A stretch of 61,356 nucleotides of DNA from Gonapodya prolifera JEL478 (Eukaryota; Monoblepharomycota; Monoblepharidomycetes; Monoblepharidales; Gonapodyaceae): assembly GCA_001574975.1 (NCBI GenBank), contig KQ965791.1, positions 219,283 through 280,638 on the forward strand, written 5' to 3'. Of the stretch, positions 12,151-21,609 are shown piece by piece; position 1 is the first letter of the stretch, and every line of letters begins with the position of its first letter. Position numbers and translations under genes: made by a program. The notes beneath the pieces are model-generated. The model worked only from the letters and a program-made list of their open reading frames with translations. It was not told where the DNA came from and searched no databases.

Positions 12151-12671
12151 TAAGTGAGTACTGCATGTATGCTACCGCTGTCTACGCGACCTAATTCAAT
12201 TGTATAATGCCGTTTCAAACAGCTCGTCTCAACTCACTAGTTACGACACAGAAGCATTCAGCTACTAGCGCCACTGCTTGAGCTTGAAACTGTTTGACTA
12301 ATTTCTTCTCTTGATCTGAGCACTGTTCCTGACATTAATAATGCGACAGATGGGAGAAGTGAGGTAATCGGTGGGTTAAACGGGTGGGTAAGCAGTTAAG
12401 CGCAACGCATCCGACGTTTGGAAAGTGATCATTTTATCTTCCGGTGTCCTATAATTTGGTCAACTCAGCCTCACGTCAGGACAATTGCTATTGAAGTGTG
12501 TCGACGCAGCGGCATGTCACCGGTCTCCAGTCAACTGCACAGCCACACTCGAATTCTAAACATTTGCAATGTACAGCAACAGAATATAATCTACAACGTC
12601 GTCACATCTCCCGAAACCGAAGCGCTGCCACCTCTCTCCCCACACGCCTCTCCTTTCCCATCACTCAAGTC
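12151..12671. other. Non-coding spacer
   Basis: No supported feature. The region separates the F-box relic from the 3' end of the membrane-protein gene on the minus strand. Confidence 0.4.
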
Positions 12672-13535
12672 TCACGCCCCCTTGACTTTATACCTTCTCG
12701 CCTCAAGCCCTTTCACGCCCGACCACACCGCACGCATCTCCCTCGCGGCATATCCTGCCAGCGCGCACACGACGAGAGGTATGTATTCCAGGAGGAGCGG
12801 GTCAGTGGAGGGGGAAGGTGTGGTGTGGGCGAGGAGCGGGGGGATGAGGGAGGAGATGAAAGGGAGGTAAGGGAGGTAGGCGTGGAGAGTTGGGGAGAGC
12901 AGGAAGGAGGCGGGTCCGAAGGGGAGTGTCACAAGACGAGGCCTGGTGTCCATGTCGCGAGGATTCCAGTCCTCCTCCACGATTTCCTTGCCCGTCTCCC
13001 GCCCCGTCGACACTTCCACAGAGAGTGACAGCACCGCTAGAACCAAAGAAGCCGCAGAGGCAAGGTGGGAGAGGGCTGTGGGGAACGACGATCCAGATGG
13101 TGGAGAGGGGTCGGCCTGGGGTCGAGGCGACGAGAAGACGAGGGAGAGTAGCCGAAGGAGGTAGAGGAGCGCGAGAAGGAGGAGAGTGACGGAGAGGAAA
13201 GTCTGCGTGAGGGAGGGGTGGCGGGTTGTGGGGGACACGAAGTGGAGTATGAAGTGAAGACCACGGTGTTGGGAAGGACACAGCAGGACGGGGAATCACT
13301 CACGCGGAAAGTCCCATCAGCGACTTCGTTGCTCTTTGCCAACATGGCTACGATTTCTTCCTGCTCTGCGCCCCAGAAAACCAAAAAATTCGCGCGAGTT
13401 GAACCACGAGTCAGAACGTTGCTGATTCAGTCCGCGGACTCCGCCACACGCACCGTCCTCATCCAGCACAGTCTTGTCGTCGTCGAGCGTGTCTCCGTCG
13501 GACGCGGAAGTGAACGGACTGCGTTTCGTGGCCAT
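12672..13535 (-). CDS. Small integral membrane protein with about four membrane segments (224 aa)
   Basis: Three exons: 13535-13454, 13365-13304 and 13202-12672, all GT-AG and in phase. The start is the ATG that opens MATKRSPFTSASDGDTLDDD; the acidic N-terminal exon joins smoothly to EQEEIVAMLAKSNEVADGTF. Hydrophobic spans are SVTLLLLALLYLLRLLSLVF, ALSHLASAASLVLAVLSLSV, LLSPTLHAYLPYLPFISSLI and IPLVVCALAGYAAREM. The basic C terminus (EARRYKVKGA) could be cytosolic. The size and four-helix layout recall small fungal endomembrane proteins, but I recognise no specific family. The intron-rich 5' part was placed by phase closure, so a shorter form starting at ATG 13346 is possible. Confidence 0.65.
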
Positions 13536-13744
13536 TTGTTGACGTTGGGAGAGACCACAGCAAAGCTGTTTGAAATTCTGCCCTACATCCAATCATATTT
13601 GACCACGTAGAACGAACTAGTTTGATAATCTGGTAGTTTATCCTTTTCTTTTGTCTTTGGTTCTTGGACAGAATCATATATTGACAGGTGTCGACCAGCT
13701 ACAATTCAAACAGATTAAGAGTCTCGCTACGTCTCCACACTACG

Positions 13745-14165
13745 TCATGTCAACGGATTCAAAGAACCGTCTACCATCTTATCCCTACCAGAATTTAGAC
13801 CCTTCTGTGAAAAGTCTCAACGCCTACCTTTGTTTATCTTCCCCAGCAACTTGGAGTACATTGATGGAATGGAGAAAAAGCCAGTGAAGGCAATTGGAGA
13901 AAGGTAGGAAGATTTCAAGAGAGGCAGAAGGAGTGGTCAATACAGAACAGCAAGGCTTACATGATGCTACAAACCAGTCTCAGCAAAAAAGCCCAGAACC
14001 TGGTTCAGCACCTTCTCAAGGGTTGCCAAAATACTACTCACCTCTTTGCAGCTATCAAAGCCAACTTCCAGCTCAACACAGCAGACTTGATCACCCTGCA
14101 AAGACAGTTGATCAACAGGAAGATGAAACCAGGAGAACCTGTTGCCAATAGCTTTACAAGGGAGC
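13745..14165 (+). mobile_element. Ty1/copia-type gag fragment
   Basis: One frame reads AYMMLQTSLSKKAQNLVQHL, then THLFAAIKANFQLNTADLIT and LINRKMKPGEPVANSF. The pattern of a Leu-rich helix, a short loop and (K)MKPGE-V is that of the UBN2-type gag region of copia retroelements, which packages the element RNA. Upstream pieces (PEFRPFCEKSQRLPLFIF) lie in another frame and are cut by stops, so only a decayed fragment remains. Its partner fragment is the reverse-transcriptase piece at about 17021 in the same orientation. Confidence 0.55.
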
Positions 14166-14178
14166 AAGTAACTTGCTC
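14162..14178. repeat. Short perfect inverted repeat
   Basis: GAGCAAGT, one A, then ACTTGCTC: two 8-base arms able to form a hairpin, immediately 5' of the tandem repeat described next and sharing the ACTTGCTC core with it. Confidence 0.8.
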
Positions 14179-14218
14179 AAAACAGTCCAACTTGCAACTT
14201 GCTCCCTGGGGAGCGAGT

Positions 14219-14334
14219 CAACTCCCAACTTGCTCCCTCGGTTATCAGTCAACTCCCGAACTTGCTCTGTCAACAATTCTCAAACTCCGAACTCACTCCC
14301 TCAGATTGGGGTCAACTCCAAACTCCACAAGTTG
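14219..14334. repeat. 31-base degenerate tandem repeat, about four copies
   Basis: Units start at 14219, 14250 and 14281 with a partial fourth from 14312. The shared core is CAACTCC, two or three bases, then AACTTGCTCCCTC. An extra half unit (CAACTTGCTCCCTGGGG) lies upstream at about 14195. The array sits between the copia gag fragment and the hAT relic, so it may be part of either element or of a former LTR. Confidence 0.75.
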
Positions 14335-14496
14335 ATTTGATTGCAACTTGCAGGTTAAATAGCAGGCTAAATTTAAAAAAAAAAATTGTTTTGGAGTTAC
14401 AAGCGTTAAGTCCCAACTTGATAAATTATTGCTTTGTACACATTAATTCAGGATATTCCTGCTTCCACTTCTTTAATAACATTAAGCTTCTAATCA

Positions 14497-15960
14497 TTAC
14501 AGGTCCAAGACAGGATCTCTGGTCCCCAATAACATTCCTCCCTGTGGAAAAGATCTACTCCAATTCCGCGGAATCCCCAGGTAGTCTTGCACCATCCACT
14601 GGAGTCCCAGAAGGTCTCCTCTTCCCTTCCAGTACTCCAGCAAATTTGTCCTCTGTGGTGTCCTGGTCTCCATCAAGTACTGGTTCAGTTCCCCTTGCAT
14701 ATCCTCATCCTCATCAAAAGTACTGATTGCTCTTGCATCCTCCATGGCTGAAGTCCAATGCCCAAGGCCACCACCCATTGCAACACTTGCATACCTGTTG
14801 TCAAATGTTGCGTGGATGGCGGCCTCTGCCTTGTCCATGTACTTTGTTTCCCATCCTTGTTCCCGCATCCACAATAGCTTGTATGCTGGGTGCAGCACTA
14901 TTGTAAAATTAGTCAAGGTGTCACCAATGTAAAACCGCAATGGAGTAACTCACCTTATGCAGTTCAATAGAGTCTCATGCTATCTGTCTTTGCATAGTAC
15001 TTCCAAAGCACTTCTATGATGGATTCCCAAACCATCAAAAGGACCAGCAGCAAGCCAACGTCTGTGTCCTCAAGCTTGTCCATTACAATGTTGAAGAGGG
15101 GGACAACCGTCACAAGGGTTGGGTACACTGTACTCTCCACCAAGCAGAGTGCTTGTGCTAATGGCTGTATGAAATAGACAGGAGAGGGTTAGGTGAGACC
15201 AGATTGCATTTAATATTTGCACCCACCTCAAGGAGTGTCAAACCCTCTCCAGATAGTTCCAGTCCTTGTCCATCAGTTTCCACTCCCATAGTCCCACATC
15301 TGAAGCAAAGAGCCTCTCCACCACTGCTCTGTCCTGCATGTCACAGGTAATGGCATTGAAATCCAATTTCCATTGGGTTCCAACTGGGGCCACCAACTTG
15401 TGGGCCTTGGATGGTTCCATGAACTGCATTGCGTACATTTTGCGGAGTCTTGGAGAGCATAGAACATTGTAAATGAGCTCATAGAGCTCCAGAACACTGA
15501 GTTGCCAAAGATGCAGCCACATTAAAAAAGACAAAACAGCCACTCACCTTCTTTACAGGTCCATTGTTGCCTCCAACAACATCCTCATCATCAACATTGG
15601 GAAGTTGCAACTTCTTGAGTCCTGCCTGGACAGCCAAGTGGAGGATATGGGCAAAACAGTGAACGTGCAAGTTGACCTTGCTGAAGTCTGCTGCCATCAT
15701 GCCAGAGTTTGTGACTGCTCACATCATGGTGTCATTGTTGCTTGCATTGTCCATTGTGAATGAGATGACCTGTTTTCATGTTTGGAGAATTTGTGAAAGT
15801 GCCAGCACCTGACCAACAAAAATGTAGTGCAACTCACCTTTTTCATAACCCCAGTATTTCCAAGTGCTTCTAGCACAATCCTAGCAATATTTTCTCCTGT
15901 ATGGGGGCCCTTCACCTGTACAAAAGTCCAATAGGACCTTGGTCATGCACCAGTCTGTCC
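14497..15960 (-). mobile_element. hAT-family transposase relic 1
   Basis: Read from right to left on the minus strand, pieces follow the order of a hAT transposase: KGPHTGENIARIVLEAL (about 15910), MDNASNNDTMM (about 15750), VNLHVHCFAHILHLAVQAGL (about 15690-15620, the RNase H-like region), TQWKLDFNAITCDMQDRAV (about 15390-15330), and near the 5' side of the window the hAT dimerisation block, LLEYWKGRGDLLGLQWMVQD then YLGIPRNWSRSF (14640-14560). Several pieces end in GTGAGT-like donors, so the source gene had introns. The BED zinc finger and terminal inverted repeats are not recognised. hAT transposases cut and paste DNA; this copy is fragmentary and surely inactive. Confidence 0.75.
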
Positions 15961-16149
15961 CCACCCAATGTCCTGTCACAGCTGCAAAGCTGTACTACTG
16001 GTCCCACATGTGCTACACAACCTAGGTGAGCTGCACAAGCCTGTAATCTGCAGGAACATGTATATATGATCAGATGGACTGATCATGCAACCACTCACCT
16101 TGAGTAGGTCCACCACATTGCTCAGCAGTTCCCACTCATCCTCTGAGAT

Positions 16150-16740
16150 CCTGAATCACATGAGTCCTGCATCCACACTGACAATACTCTTGAGGGCCCA
16201 GGTCCAGTCAATTTGATGTGTTTGTGTTGAAGAAAAGGAGGCTGTGGTCAGGCTCAACTGCTCATTAAACAACCACCCCAAAACCAAACTCACCTCTTTC
16301 AATTTTAATGCCCTTTCCACCATTGCATATGTTGAATTCCATTGTATCTGCATGTCCCAAATTAATTCCAGGCAAGGAGTCCCCTTAACATCACAGGATC
16401 CTGCAAGGTGTTGGTGGTGCTGCAGAGTGGCTTGGATTGCATTCACAAGACCTCGCAACTGCAAAATGTATTTAGTAGAGCGTACTTGCAATAAAACGCA
16501 GTCAAATCACTTACCTTTGCAATCGCACCAACCCCTGCCATATCCACTCCATCCAAGTCCCCATTGGCTGATTCCCATGTAGACCCACCACCAAATGTTT
16601 TGATTGTTGCTTGTGCTGCATTATTGATGGCGTGGGCAATGCATATGATGTGGTTCTCAATTGCAAACTTGGCAGGTCCCCTACAGTTCCAGCACTAGAC
16701 CCATCAGTGCTAATCCCCACACCTGACAATGGGAGTAAGT
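16150..16740 (-). mobile_element. hAT-family transposase relic 2
   Basis: Two exon-like pieces on the minus strand, separated by an intron with donor GTAAGT, read ENHIICIAHAINNAAQATIK followed by TFGGGSTWESANGDLDGVDM, then VNAIQATLQHHQHLAG and LIWDMQIQWNSTYAMVERAL ending at a GTGAGT donor. CIAHAINNAAQ and W-NSTY-M-ERAL are diagnostic of the catalytic core of hAT transposases. This core repeats parts already present in relic 1, so it is a second, diverged copy inserted or duplicated in tandem in the same orientation. Neither N-terminal BED domain nor dimerisation block is visible for this copy. Confidence 0.7.
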
Positions 16741-17020
16741 CTCAACCATCTCTTGAATCTGCAAACGGCACTAACCAATCAACTTCTCTGCAAATGCCCA
16801 CTTCTTCCACTGCTCTACTGCTTATGATCATATTAAAGATATGCTCTGACAATTGTCTACAATGGCGCAAGTGACGTCAGTGAAGGACACATTTGAGCGT
16901 GCAACCAGCACACACAGCATATCTTACCAGACAACAAGTGATCCCACCACTGGAAGAGTGTGACCAGGATGCAGTCAAGAAGGAATTTCATTCGATCTGG
17001 ACTAATTGTGTTTAAGGAGA

Positions 17021-17283
17021 GTTAAACAGGAAACTCATGCCAGAAGAGATAGCAAATGCAATACCCATGTGGATCATTATGAAGGACAAGGATTTGCCAG
17101 ATGGAGATCTTATGAGGAAAGCCAGATTTGTTGCTAAGGGATATATGCGGCAAATTACTGGAGACACAAGCTCACCTGTTAGACATTCCACATCATTGTC
17201 AGTCCAAATATTGCCTTTCCAGACACGTACGCAGCGTAGATTAAAAGTCAAACGAGGGTTCTGTTTTGCAAGAGATCTACCGT
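17021..17283 (+). mobile_element. Ty1/copia-type reverse transcriptase fragment
   Basis: The frame reads MPEEIANAIPMWIIMKDKDL then PDGDLMRKARFVAKGYMRQI before losing similarity and reaching a stop at 17283. W-I-KDK-PDG-L-RKAR-VAKGY is the start of the copia-type reverse transcriptase (RVT_2) domain. It lies about 2.9 kb downstream of the gag fragment, same strand, with the two hAT relics between, which is what a copia element split by hAT insertions and deletions would look like. Confidence 0.6.
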
Positions 17284-17338
17284 GATGTGTAAAATCTAAT
17301 TATCGCCGTACAATGTCCGAGTGTATCCAAACGCCAAT

Positions 17339-18500
17339 TCATTCTTTGACGTTCCCTTCCCCCCAGTCCCGCCCGCGCCCCCTGCCGACTTCCCCGCCGG
17401 TCACCCCGCGCTCCCTCGTCGCCCACCACACGCTCCTCTCATCGCCATACTGCTCGACCACATTCTGCTTCACGTACCCAACCTCCACTTTACACAGCCC
17501 CCTCTCCATCTCGATCCCCAAACTGGGCACGGCAACAACGTACCGCTCGTCTCCATTGTCCTGCACGATGGCCACACAGGGGATGCTGTCCCGGAGCTGT
17601 ACGGGGACTGTGCCGGCGAAGGTGAACAGGCGGGCGCTGTAGAGCCGCCCGTACGGGGCAAGGGGGTCTCGGGCTTTAGTGTATAACCGCACCCCGCGCT
17701 CGGCGGCCTCCCGCGCCGTCTTTTCGTTCGCGTCCTGGAACCCGGCCGCGATGGACGTGCGGATCTTGTCGTCCCAGCCGGCAGCGAGGCGGCATCGGGC
17801 TAGGAGGCGGCGGTAGTCTTCACCCGTGAACTGCCGCACTACGAGCGTGATGGAGCGTGGGTCTACCCCGTGGAACGTGTAGGTGGAGGCAGCGTTCTCG
17901 GGCCGGCGGATCGTGAGGACGAACCGGTTGTCCCATGCCACGCGGGTGGGAGCGTCGGGGTCGATGGTGGTTGTGACCCGGAGCGGTGGTTGTTGAAGGG
18001 AGTGTGTGGGTGGGGGTTGGCGGCCGACGAGCCAGGACCATTTATCGTCCCGCGCGTGGTGCAGGCGGGGCGGGAGGAGGAGGGCGTTGCGGAGGATGAA
18101 TGCGCGCGCGGATGGGGAGGAGTAGCGAGTGGTAAAGGATGGGCGGTGCGCGGGGGAGTCTGCGTTAGGGGGACTTCTGAACCCGTCCAGTATCGATTTC
18201 CATACACTCTCCGTCTGCGCAGTCCGTGCTACTGTGGCAGCAGGCGACGAGAAGTGCGCGAGTGTTTGCAGCACTGGAATCGCCAGTTCGGGGTTGGCAA
18301 ACCACCAGTCGGACGATGCAGTCGCGGGTGGTCGCAGGTGCAGAGTGGATGTGCCCAGAAGCGGATTCTGGACGGTGTGCTGAGCGAGGATTCGACGGAC
18401 TGCAGGAGCAGCGTGACGTGGCAGCGATGAGAAGAGGGACGGCGTGAGACCGCCATCGCACAGACTCACCTTGCTGCACGGCACGTCTCGACTCCGCCAT
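17339..18500 (-). CDS. Protein of unclear function; C-terminal half faintly TilS-like (363 aa)
   Basis: Two exons, 18500-18470 and 18399-17339, joined by a 70-base GT-AG intron in phase. The first exon gives only MAESRRAVQQ. The main exon is a long Arg/Pro-rich frame with WDNRFVLTIRRPE, a mixed alpha/beta segment (RSITLVVRQFTGEDYRRLLA) and ARLFTFAGTVPVQLRDSIPC, ending in a charged RGRGRDWGEGNVKE tail. The WDNRF pattern plus the later beta-rich segment recalls the C-terminal region of fungal tRNA(Ile)-lysidine synthetases, but the ATP-pyrophosphatase domain with SGGxDS that such enzymes need is not present. It may be a truncated relative or something unrelated. The gene is divergent from the SnoaL-like gene, with only 135 bases between start codons. 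Confidence 0.6.
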
Positions 18501-18635
18501 CGTCCCAGCCACGTTCGATTCCCACCCCTTTGACTTTCTTCACTTGTTCCCAGGTCCTGTGGTTCGCCTGGTCCACCTCAAGTGCCACATACTTTGTATC
18601 GGCTCAAATCTGCCGAGCATTAATCCTCCCAACAC
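18501..18635. promoter_or_regulatory. Bidirectional promoter region
   Basis: These 135 bases lie between two divergent ATG codons (18500 on minus, 18636 on plus), so both promoters must be here or overlap neighbouring coding sequence. No clear TATA box is visible. Confidence 0.45.
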
Positions 18636-19319
18636 ATGTCCTCCGACAAAGTCCTCGCCCTCGCCGAAAAATTCGTTGGCGCCATCGCGAAAGGGGACGT
18701 TCCGGCCGTGAGGGAGTGCTATGCCCCGGATGCAAAGATTTGGTATGTACGTTTCCGTTTCGTCGCTCACCTTGTCCCCCTCACCGTTGTTTGACAAAAA
18801 TGAAAGGCACAACACCGACCTCATATTCCAATCCGTCGACGAAAACATCGTCACCCTCCTTGGGATGATGAAGACGACGTCCTCGCGCGCATACACAGAC
18901 GTCGTCGTGTCCACGTTCCAGAGGAAAGACGGCACAAGAGGGTTCATTCAGGAGCACGTGTTGGTGGCCAAGTCGGTGAGTTTTGCAGAGATGTCGGGTC
19001 GTGGGGCGGTTGGGGCCTGGGGGATGTGGCGACGATCTTCCCCGTTCGGTTTTAGTTGAGATTGCAATCTGAATCCGACTCCCGCAGCTCTCCGGCCCCA
19101 CCCTCCGCCTCCCCGCCTGCGTTATCTGCACCGTAAACGCGGATGCGACCCGCATCACCCAACTCCGCGAGGTGAGTTCAATATGCCCAGATGCATTCAA
19201 CCCGAAACTTTACCCTCATCTGTGCTGCGCAATAGTATATGGACCAAGTCACGATTGATAAATATACCGCGCTGGTCGTGGCGACGCGTAAGGAGTTGAA
19301 GAAGGCGGGGAAGCTGTGA
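18636..19319 (+). CDS. SnoaL-like / NTF2-fold protein, copy 1 (147 aa)
   Basis: Four exons, 18636-18742, 18807-18975, 19088-19171 and 19236-19319, all GT-AG with closing phases. The N terminus (LALAEKFVGAIAKGDVPAVR, then ECYAPDAKIWHNTD) is typical of the small cone-shaped SnoaL-like/DUF4440 members of the NTF2 superfamily, where the pocket binds small hydrophobic molecules; some members are cyclases or isomerases, others have no known reaction. The C terminus is basic (RKELKKAGKL). The first codon is the only ATG before the conserved helix. A paralogue with the same intron positions lies at 27721. The active-site chemistry cannot be assigned from sequence. Confidence 0.85.
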
Positions 19320-19859
19320 ATGGCGATGCTTTGGACGTGGGCAAAGATAGAATATTTAATGCTTTACGTCCCCGGCACATGCAGCTCATCCAAAAAAAAT
19401 ACTGATGTGTCAACGTCATTTAGAGGGAAGTGGCGGATGTGATAATATCCGCTCACTGAAGATAAGGTATAAAAATTCCAGGGCACGAAACTTGGCGACT
19501 TGAATCAGGTTTGCAATAGCGTCCTTCTGAAAGACTGTATCTTGTTTTTCAGATATATCGCACTCGCATACGCCGTACCTGTGAAGGCTTTGCGTGACAT
19601 CTAGTTATCTTTTGAGTGAAATGTCTCAGCAGTTGCCAACGCACGGCTCAAGAAAAAGCGACCAATAACACTTTGATTGAACGATAGCTGGATTAAAAGG
19701 TTTGGCAAGCAATTTTGGGTCTGTTTAACTCCTCTCGAGGAGGTGACGTCAGCGGTTGACGGACCATAATAAAAAGTATCCTGATTCGTGTTTAAGTATG
19801 CAGAGCAGCCCCCTTTGAGAGCGTCTAGAATTTGCGCATTTTGTGGCCACTTCCTATCT
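19320..19859. other. Convergent spacer
   Basis: Between the ends of the SnoaL-like gene (+) and the F-box gene (-). AT-rich, no supported feature. Confidence 0.4.
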
Positions 19860-21359
19860 TCATATTTGACCAAGGTCCAGCCAATCTCCAGAGCGCAAAT
19901 ACGTTGATGTCGCAAGCTTACAACCATGTGCTTTCGCCGCTTTAATAATTCCGTCCGCGACTTTCGGCACTGCCAGTCCAAAAGGATCAGAATAGTCCGG
20001 AAACTTCGCATGGTCCCATTCGGCAAGGTTGTAAGCGTTATTCCAAAAGTGCAGGTGGATCTGGAAAGCACAAGGTATGTGAAGGGATGCCGATACCTTG
20101 AAGAGCTCCGAGGTAAAGTCGATCAGAGCCATCACAAAATGGAGATCTCTGAAATGGTACGCCATGTCTGCAGATATACCTCGAGCTCGTGCCCGTCGAG
20201 GTGCTATGGCAAGCTGTAGCATAAGTAATTCCAGGTGCGGGCAAGTATGGTAAAGACGTGAAATAGTGCTTCGAAAAGAAGACCCCTTTTCCGACATTGC
20301 GTCCAGATCACTAGATGCAAGAAACGTCGAAAGGATCCTCAGCATCCACATAGGCTGAACCGGTCGGGATGATTTTGGATTCACGTTTTGAACCATGGGC
20401 GAAAAGTCCAGCAACGGTATTCTGCCCAGTGCTGAAATATTGGGAAACACTTCTCCGAGCACGAGAAGGTTGCTGTCGTGCTTTCCTAAATCCCGAATCG
20501 GGACGGGTCCATTTGCAGCGATCCAATCGTTTTTGGTTTCCCAGACGTGTGTTACACGTAAACGCCTTTCCAATGAGGTCGATTGGATGATTGAATTGGT
20601 GATTGTGTCAGTTATTGTGAATTCGTCTGCGACAAGGAAGCTTGCGTTTGGGAACTTGAGCAAGAGGAATGACATTGTCCGTGCGACATAGTCGTCATGG
20701 CCTGAAACGACCGACTCAAGATGAAGCTCGACCACTGACGGAAATATTGTCTGTAGAGTGCTTGCACTTCCGTCAAAAATATAGAACTCCTCCAGAAACA
20801 CAAGGCCCGGTAGTTTTACCCGTCGCGGCTCGCACTGGGTCATCAAGGCGGCTGCAAATTTTGCCTGTCGTTGGACCATCCATTCAAATCCATTGCCGCT
20901 CCCGCCGACTACCAAGGCGTCGTGCACGAATACGACGGGGGTGGTGGACATGATTCGAAAACCCTCACATATCCGCTCCCGACACAGCAGGTCCAGCCCA
21001 GAAGGCGAAATGTCCGCCGCTGGACGTCCGTCCCATGTCACGACAGCTCTCGCAGCCGTCCATGTCACGTGTCCGTTCCGTTCGATCGACTCGAATCGAC
21101 GCTCCAACGTGAACCGTTCCGGCTCCCCCTCCTCCAAATCAAGCGCGCTGTCAAACTCATCCACTAATTCGATCCCCTCTTCGTTGGATATGATGAGATT
21201 GTCCCATTTGACGCCGACTTCCCCGTTGGGGCATCCGGGGAGGGCGGATCGCGCGACCTCGCGCATCGTCCGAGAAAGAAGGGGGATTTTCCCGTAGAAA
21301 GTCCGAGGAGGGAGGAGACGAAAGATTTGACGGAGGATTTCGGTTGGCAGGTCGTCCAT
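19860..21359 (-). CDS. F-box protein, intact (499 aa)
   Basis: A single uninterrupted exon. The frame is open further upstream, but the first in-frame ATG is at 21359 and starts right at the F-box: MDDLPTEILRQIFRLLPPRT followed by KIPLLSRTMREVARSALPG. F-box proteins bind Skp1 and present substrates to SCF ubiquitin ligases. The rest has alternating Leu-rich helices and strands (TIFPSVVELHLESVV, FPNISALGRIPLLDF, CPHLELLMLQLAIA) that suggest degenerate leucine-rich repeats as substrate-binding surface. It belongs to the same loose family as the relic at 11420. It is one of only two F-box loci in the window without a frame break. Confidence 0.85.
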   Translation of the reverse strand: MDDLPTEILRQIFRLLPPRTFYGKIPLLSRTMREVARSALPGCPNGEVGVKWDNLIISNEEGIELVDEFDSALDLEEGEPERFTLERRFESIERNGHVTWTAARAVVTWDGRPAADISPSGLDLLCRERICEGFRIMSTTPVVFVHDALVVGGSGNGFEWMVQRQAKFAAALMTQCEPRRVKLPGLVFLEEFYIFDGSASTLQTIFPSVVELHLESVVSGHDDYVARTMSFLLLKFPNASFLVADEFTITDTITNSIIQSTSLERRLRVTHVWETKNDWIAANGPVPIRDLGKHDSNLLVLGEVFPNISALGRIPLLDFSPMVQNVNPKSSRPVQPMWMLRILSTFLASSDLDAMSEKGSSFRSTISRLYHTCPHLELLMLQLAIAPRRARARGISADMAYHFRDLHFVMALIDFTSELFKVSASLHIPCAFQIHLHFWNNAYNLAEWDHAKFPDYSDPFGLAVPKVADGIIKAAKAHGCKLATSTYLRSGDWLDLGQI

Positions 21360-21609
21360 CGTCCGTCGATAACTGAGTGTCGTAGTGAATGGACGGTGCT
21401 GCGGACATGGTCTTTGTGGCGAGGGGGGCAAGAGCTGACGGCGTTGGAAAACTGCCCCAATGGAGGAGAGAAAAGTATATAGCCACAAGGAAGTAGAAGA
21501 TGGTTGGGGTGTTAGAAATTTAAAGAGACCCCCATGTGCAATTCATTCATGCGAAGTACCGGCAACATAAATGAACTCTCCAAGGACCGTCTCTAACTTA
21601 ACACCACGA

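Noticed and set aside
17870-18430. A 186-codon + frame rich in Gly and Arg
   Set aside because: Antisense shadow of the 363-residue protein on minus; composition reflects the opposite strand codon bias.
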